This document shows positions 4,550-7,670 of a stretch of 7,670 bases of DNA, one piece after another (position 1 is the first letter of the stretch; each line of letters opens with the position of its first letter). A model generated the notes under the pieces. It saw only the letters and a program-made list of their open reading frames with translations. It had not been told where the DNA came from and ran no database searches. Both the position numbers and the translations under genes were made by a program. The stretch comes from Methanosarcinales archaeon (GTDB taxonomy: Archaea; Halobacteriota; Syntropharchaeia; Alkanophagales; Methanospirareceae): the NCBI GenBank assembly GCA_016649585.1, contig JAENXH010000057.1:1-7670 (forward strand). The letters run 5' to 3'.

Positions 4550-7126
4550 TCATAGCTTCTTCTTCATCTCGTACAACAAATTTAACGCCTCTATTGGCGA
4601 AATCTGCTCCACATTTAATGTCTTCAACTCCTCTATCAGTGGGTGCTCCCGTACTTCCGTTTTCACGACCACTTTCTTCTCGCCGCTCTCTTGGTCTCCT
4701 CTTTCTCTTTCTATCTCACTTTCCATCCGCTTCAAAACGGTTTTTGCAGATTCTATCACCTCTTCAGGCAAGCCAGCGAGTTTCGCCACCTGTATCCCGT
4801 AGCTTTTTGAACCTCTGCCCTCCACAACCTTCCGTATAAAAAATATCTCATCTGCAACTTCTTTTATTGACACATTGTAGCATTTTACACTATCAAGCAT
4901 ATCTGCGAGCTCCGTGAGTTCGTAGAAGTGCGTTGCGAACAACGTTTTCGCTCTTATTCGCTCATTAACATATTCGCCTACAGACCATGCTATACTCACG
5001 CCATCCAGTGTGCTGGTGCCTCTTCCTATTTCATCAAGAATTATCAGGCTTCGTTCAGTCGCATTATTCAATATATTCGCCGTTTCGCTCATCTCTACCA
5101 TGAACGAACTCTGACCCATGGATAGGTCGTCGTAAGCGCCGACACGCGTAAAAATCCGGTCTATAACACCGATCTTCGCCTCCTTTGCAGGCACGAAAGA
5201 GCCGAGCTGCGCCATCAACACGATTAACGCAACCTGACGCATGAACGTGGACTTCCCACTCATATTAGGTCCCGTGATAATCATCAATCGGTTATTCGTG
5301 CCAATTTGGACATCATTCGGTACGAACCCCGCCTTTACCTCTTTTTCCACGACTGGATGTCTCCCGGCCGTTATAACAATTTCGTCACCTTCATTCACTT
5401 CCGGGCAGCAATATCCTCTTTCTGCCGCAATGTCTGCGAACGCTAAGAGCATATCCAATTCAGCAATCGAATTTGCGGCTTCTTGAATCTCCTTCGCACG
5501 TTTCGCAACTTCCTTCCTTATCTGTTCGAATAACTCATACTCCAGTTCCTTTATCCGTTCTTCAGCACTTAATGCTTTCGCCTCGTAAGCCTTCAACTCC
5601 TCCGTTATATAGCGCTCCGCCCCTGTAAGCGTCTGTTTCCTTATGTACGAAGCCGGCACCTGCTCTACCCACATCTTTCTCACCTCGACGTAATACCCAA
5701 AAACTTTGTTATAACCCACTTTGAGCGATTTTATTCCGGTACGTGCTTTTTCATGCTCCTCGAATTCCGCTAACCATTTCCTACCTTCATGCTTTATCGT
5801 TCTCAACTCGTCCAGTTCGGCGTTAAATCCTTTCTTTATCAACCCTCCGTCCTTTACCGTTATCGGTGGCTCTTCTAATATGCTTCGGTCTACCAAATCC
5901 ACAATCTCTGAGAAGGTGTTCGACTTCAACGCACTGCGCGCGTTTTTTATCTTTTCTGCGCGGCATTTCTTTAAAATCACTCGTAACTCCTCTATCTGCA
6001 GTAAAGACCGCTTTAACGATACTAAGTCACGAGCGTTCGCATTTCCGTACGATACTCGACTTATTATCCGCTCTATGTCATAGGTCTCCTTGAAGACCGC
6101 CTTTACCGATTCCCGTAAGAGTATATCCGCATAGAACTCCTGTACCGCTTCCTCCCTCCTCTTTATCTCGTGAACGTCGAGCAACGGGAATTGCAAATTC
6201 TTTTTTAGAAGTCGTGAACCCATTCCTGTAAGTGTTTTGTCCAGCACACTAATAAGCGTCCCTCTCGGTGTTCCATCCCGTATATTATTGAATAGCTCGA
6301 GGTTTCGCACGGTAACGCTGTCTAAGACCATGTAATCGGAAACGAAGAATGTCTTAAGCGGCTTGATGTGTGATAGCACTTTCTTCTGTGTATCCCGAAG
6401 ATAAGAGATAACAGCACCCGCTGCGGTTATTCCTGCTTTAAGCTCACCGCATCCAAAGCCGTCAAGCGAGATAACGCCAAAATGGTTTAGCAGCGTGGTA
6501 TAAGCAGTTTTATAATCAAAATAGTAATCGTCATAGCGGGAAATGGTGCACGCCTCTTGCTCAAACTCGAGTTCAAGCGATTCGGGCAGTATTATTTCGG
6601 CGGGCTTTACCCGTTCAACTTCGTTTAACAGCGAAGCATGCGTTTTGTCATCTTCCAATTCGGTCACTGAGAACTCACCGGTTGAAACGTCAACGATTGC
6701 TATGCCCACCTTGCCATCCATAAGATTTACGCACATCAGATAATTGCTGACACGCTCTTCGAGATAGGAATCTTCTATTATCGTACCGGGCGTAATAAGC
6801 CGCACTACCTCTCGCCTTTCTATTTCCTTGCTTTCTTTATTCTCTATTTGTTCACAGATAGCCACCTTGTAGCCCTTCTTTATCAACTGTTTGATGTACG
6901 GTGTGACAGCATGGAACGGCACGCCAGCCATTGGAATTTTCTTTGCTGCTCCTTTGCCCCTACCCGTAGCGGTTAACGCAATGTTCAGCTCTTTAGATGC
7001 CACTTTTGCATCCTCACCGAAAGTTTCATAAAAGTCACCAACGCGAAAGAGTACAATGGCATCGCGGTATTTCTCTTTTATTTTGTAATACTGCTGCATC
7101 ATTGGAGTTATCTCTGGCATTGGCAT
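4550..7126 (-). CDS. mutS: DNA mismatch repair ATPase MutS (MutS1 type)
   Basis: MutS finds base mismatches and small loops and, on ATP binding, becomes a sliding clamp that recruits MutL. The 858 residues are the full bacterial MutS1 length. The mismatch-reading motif is F32-Y-E34 in VGDFYETFGEDA, in domain I. The connector and core/clamp domains span about 115-570. The ATPase has Walker A GPNMSGKST (619-627, K625), SMGQSSF (669-675), Walker B LDEIGRGTST with D698/E699, and H733 in ATHF. The C-terminus carries the conserved SPIEALNLLYEMKKKL. No key residue is missing. I place the start at the ATG at 7126: the upstream GTG (7132) lies inside the ribosome site, and the ATG at 7120 is also possible. 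mutL is not adjacent and the 3' neighbour is convergent. MutS1 occurs in only some archaea and is probably of bacterial origin. Confidence 0.97.
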   Translation of the reverse strand: MPMPEITPMMQQYYKIKEKYRDAIVLFRVGDFYETFGEDAKVASKELNIALTATGRGKGAAKKIPMAGVPFHAVTPYIKQLIKKGYKVAICEQIENKESKEIERREVVRLITPGTIIEDSYLEERVSNYLMCVNLMDGKVGIAIVDVSTGEFSVTELEDDKTHASLLNEVERVKPAEIILPESLELEFEQEACTISRYDDYYFDYKTAYTTLLNHFGVISLDGFGCGELKAGITAAGAVISYLRDTQKKVLSHIKPLKTFFVSDYMVLDSVTVRNLELFNNIRDGTPRGTLISVLDKTLTGMGSRLLKKNLQFPLLDVHEIKRREEAVQEFYADILLRESVKAVFKETYDIERIISRVSYGNANARDLVSLKRSLLQIEELRVILKKCRAEKIKNARSALKSNTFSEIVDLVDRSILEEPPITVKDGGLIKKGFNAELDELRTIKHEGRKWLAEFEEHEKARTGIKSLKVGYNKVFGYYVEVRKMWVEQVPASYIRKQTLTGAERYITEELKAYEAKALSAEERIKELEYELFEQIRKEVAKRAKEIQEAANSIAELDMLLAFADIAAERGYCCPEVNEGDEIVITAGRHPVVEKEVKAGFVPNDVQIGTNNRLMIITGPNMSGKSTFMRQVALIVLMAQLGSFVPAKEAKIGVIDRIFTRVGAYDDLSMGQSSFMVEMSETANILNNATERSLIILDEIGRGTSTLDGVSIAWSVGEYVNERIRAKTLFATHFYELTELADMLDSVKCYNVSIKEVADEIFFIRKVVEGRGSKSYGIQVAKLAGLPEEVIESAKTVLKRMESEIERERGDQESGEKKVVVKTEVREHPLIEELKTLNVEQISPIEALNLLYEMKKKL

Positions 7127-7128
7127 TT

Positions 7129-7138
7129 TCACCTCTCT
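7129..7138 (-). promoter_or_regulatory. Ribosome binding site of mutS
   Basis: On the minus strand AGAGAGGTGA lies immediately before AAATG. It matches the archaeal anti-Shine-Dalgarno. Because the GTG that could extend the frame is part of this motif, it argues against that GTG as the start and favours the ATG at 7126, or at 7120, where spacing is 8 bases. Confidence 0.6.
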
Positions 7139-7194
7139 ATTTTTAAATCCACTATCTTTCTAATTTTTGATGAATGTTTTCTTTTAGTTGTAGT

Positions 7195-7211
7195 TGCATA
7201 TAGGTTATAGC
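7195..7211. promoter_or_regulatory. Shared divergent promoter region of tRNA-Arg and mutS
   Basis: TGCATATAGGTTATAGC contains two TATA-like elements. GGTTATAGC is about 33 bases before the tRNA, giving a 5' leader of a few bases on the plus strand. CTATATGC on the minus strand could serve mutS with a leader of about 45 nt. A closer minus-strand TTTAAAAATA (7140-7149) is too near the mutS ATG. Assignment is by spacing. Confidence 0.4.
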
Positions 7212-7240
7212 GAAAAGTGCGAAAAAGAGAAGATGTGCGT

Positions 7241-7317
<77 letters not shown>

Positions 7318-7331
7318 ATAAGGGGCCAGAC

Positions 7332-7402
7332 CAAACCTTTTCTTCAAAAGAAAAGCTTTACCAAAAGAACTTGATCTTGGATTGAACCTTTTTAAAAGGG
7401 TT
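7332..7402 (+). repeat. Two-hairpin repeat related to the one at 288-385
   Basis: CTTTTCTT (7337-7344) and AAGAAAAG (7348-7355) form a perfect 8-bp stem with a CAA loop. AACCTTTTTAAAAGGGTT (7385-7402) is an almost perfect 18-base palindrome. The order AAACCT, CTTT-rich hairpin, GCTTT, AAAAGAA, then CCTTTTTAAA..GG matches 289-378 in the same orientation. The first hairpin probably also ends the tRNA transcript. It looks like a dispersed intergenic repeat of this genome. Confidence 0.5.
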
Positions 7403-7553
7403 GACTTATCAAGCCACTCGACCCGAACAGTTCATCGTAAACGGTCGGAGCCTCCTTATCCTTGCTTCCATTTTCAGTATCCGGTGCAACTCTTCGGGTA
7501 CAATAATATGCGGCTCTCTCCTTTGTCATGGTAACATACCCCAAATCCATCAT
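7392..7553 (-). pseudogene. Possible decayed ribbon-helix-helix antitoxin-like small ORF
   Basis: On the minus strand a frame starting at 7553 (or 7529) reads MMDLGYVTMTKER and stays open to a TAA at 7392, 53 codons in all, but its middle looks random. The next frame over, between 7525 and 7409, reads EPHIIVPEELHRILKMEARIRRL, much like the strand and first helix of small RHH DNA-binding proteins. Restoring one GA unit in the GAGAGA run near 7515 would join MTKER to EPHIIVPEEL. A second shift near 7445 would lead back to TVYDELF. So this may be a small antitoxin-like gene with two compensating frameshifts. Recognition is weak, no toxin partner is visible, and chance is a real alternative. Confidence 0.25.
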
Positions 7554-7670
7554 TTGTTAGAATCATCTTTGCTAAAAAATGTAAACAGTAGCCTTCAGTA
7601 GCTAACACTTTTATGCTGAGCATCCGTCAAGAACTAATTTACGCGGCTAATTAAAATTGAAGAATACGAT
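7554..7670. other. Right end of window, no gene seen
   Basis: AT-rich sequence without a credible ORF or RNA. The only pattern is CAGTAGC twice (7586-7592 and 7596-7602), 10 bases apart. It may be the upstream region of a gene beyond the window. Confidence 0.4.

Noticed and set aside
7168..7240. C/D box small RNA suggested by a TTGATGAA C-box-like sequence
   Set aside because: No D box (CTGA) or C'/D' pair lies at the right distance.
7401..7601. 66-codon plus-strand ORF right of the tRNA
   Set aside because: It starts with TTG without a ribosome site, shows no family pattern, and is antisense to the stretch that reads more like an RHH protein.

Overview
The window looks archaeal, most likely from the Methanosarcina/ANME-1/Syntrophoarchaeum side of the Halobacteriota. 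The evidence is TATA-type promoters at about -27, at least one predicted leaderless start, a tRNA-Arg without encoded CCA, an archaeal-style one-Mop ModE regulator, and bacterial-type MutS and XseB, which occur in only some archaea. The lineage is inferred and was not tested by phylogeny.

Layout, left to right. (1) 2-262: 3' end of an NfeD-type membrane protein gene. (2) 264-445: nested imperfect inverted and direct repeats that also hold the probable promoter of the next gene. (3) 488-1342: TIM-barrel sugar phosphate isomerase/AP-endonuclease-2 family protein of unknown substrate. (4) 1535-1996: ndk, nucleoside diphosphate kinase, with palindromes in its promoter and leader. (5) 2154-2390: xseB, exonuclease VII small subunit, without xseA. 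(6) 2404-2967, minus strand: ModE-like molybdate regulator, convergent with xseB. (7) About 3050-4530: an AT-rich island holding a uracil-DNA-glycosylase-like gene (3169-3834) with four cysteines placed as in Fe-S family 4/5 enzymes, a GC-richer structured non-coding block (3835-3960), and a broken isoprenylcysteine-methyltransferase-like gene (4052-4527) with one in-frame TGA and one frameshift at an A8 run. (8) 4550-7126, minus strand: full-length mutS. (9) 7241-7315: tRNA-Arg(TCT), divergent from mutS. (10) 7332-7402: a second copy of the hairpin repeat seen at 288-385. (11) 7392-7553, minus strand: a possible decayed ribbon-helix-helix antitoxin-like ORF. The rest, to 7670, holds no gene I can support.

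The genes do not form one pathway. ndk, xseB, mutS and the glycosylase-like gene all touch nucleotide supply or DNA repair, but they face different directions with separate promoters, so this is loose neighbourhood at most. The part that best repays a second look is the 3.0-4.5 kb island: its base composition differs sharply from both neighbours, its intact gene is flanked on both sides by partly related structured sequence, and its second gene is decaying or recoded. That fits a recently acquired cassette-like insertion, but no recombinase is visible and no known integration system is proven.
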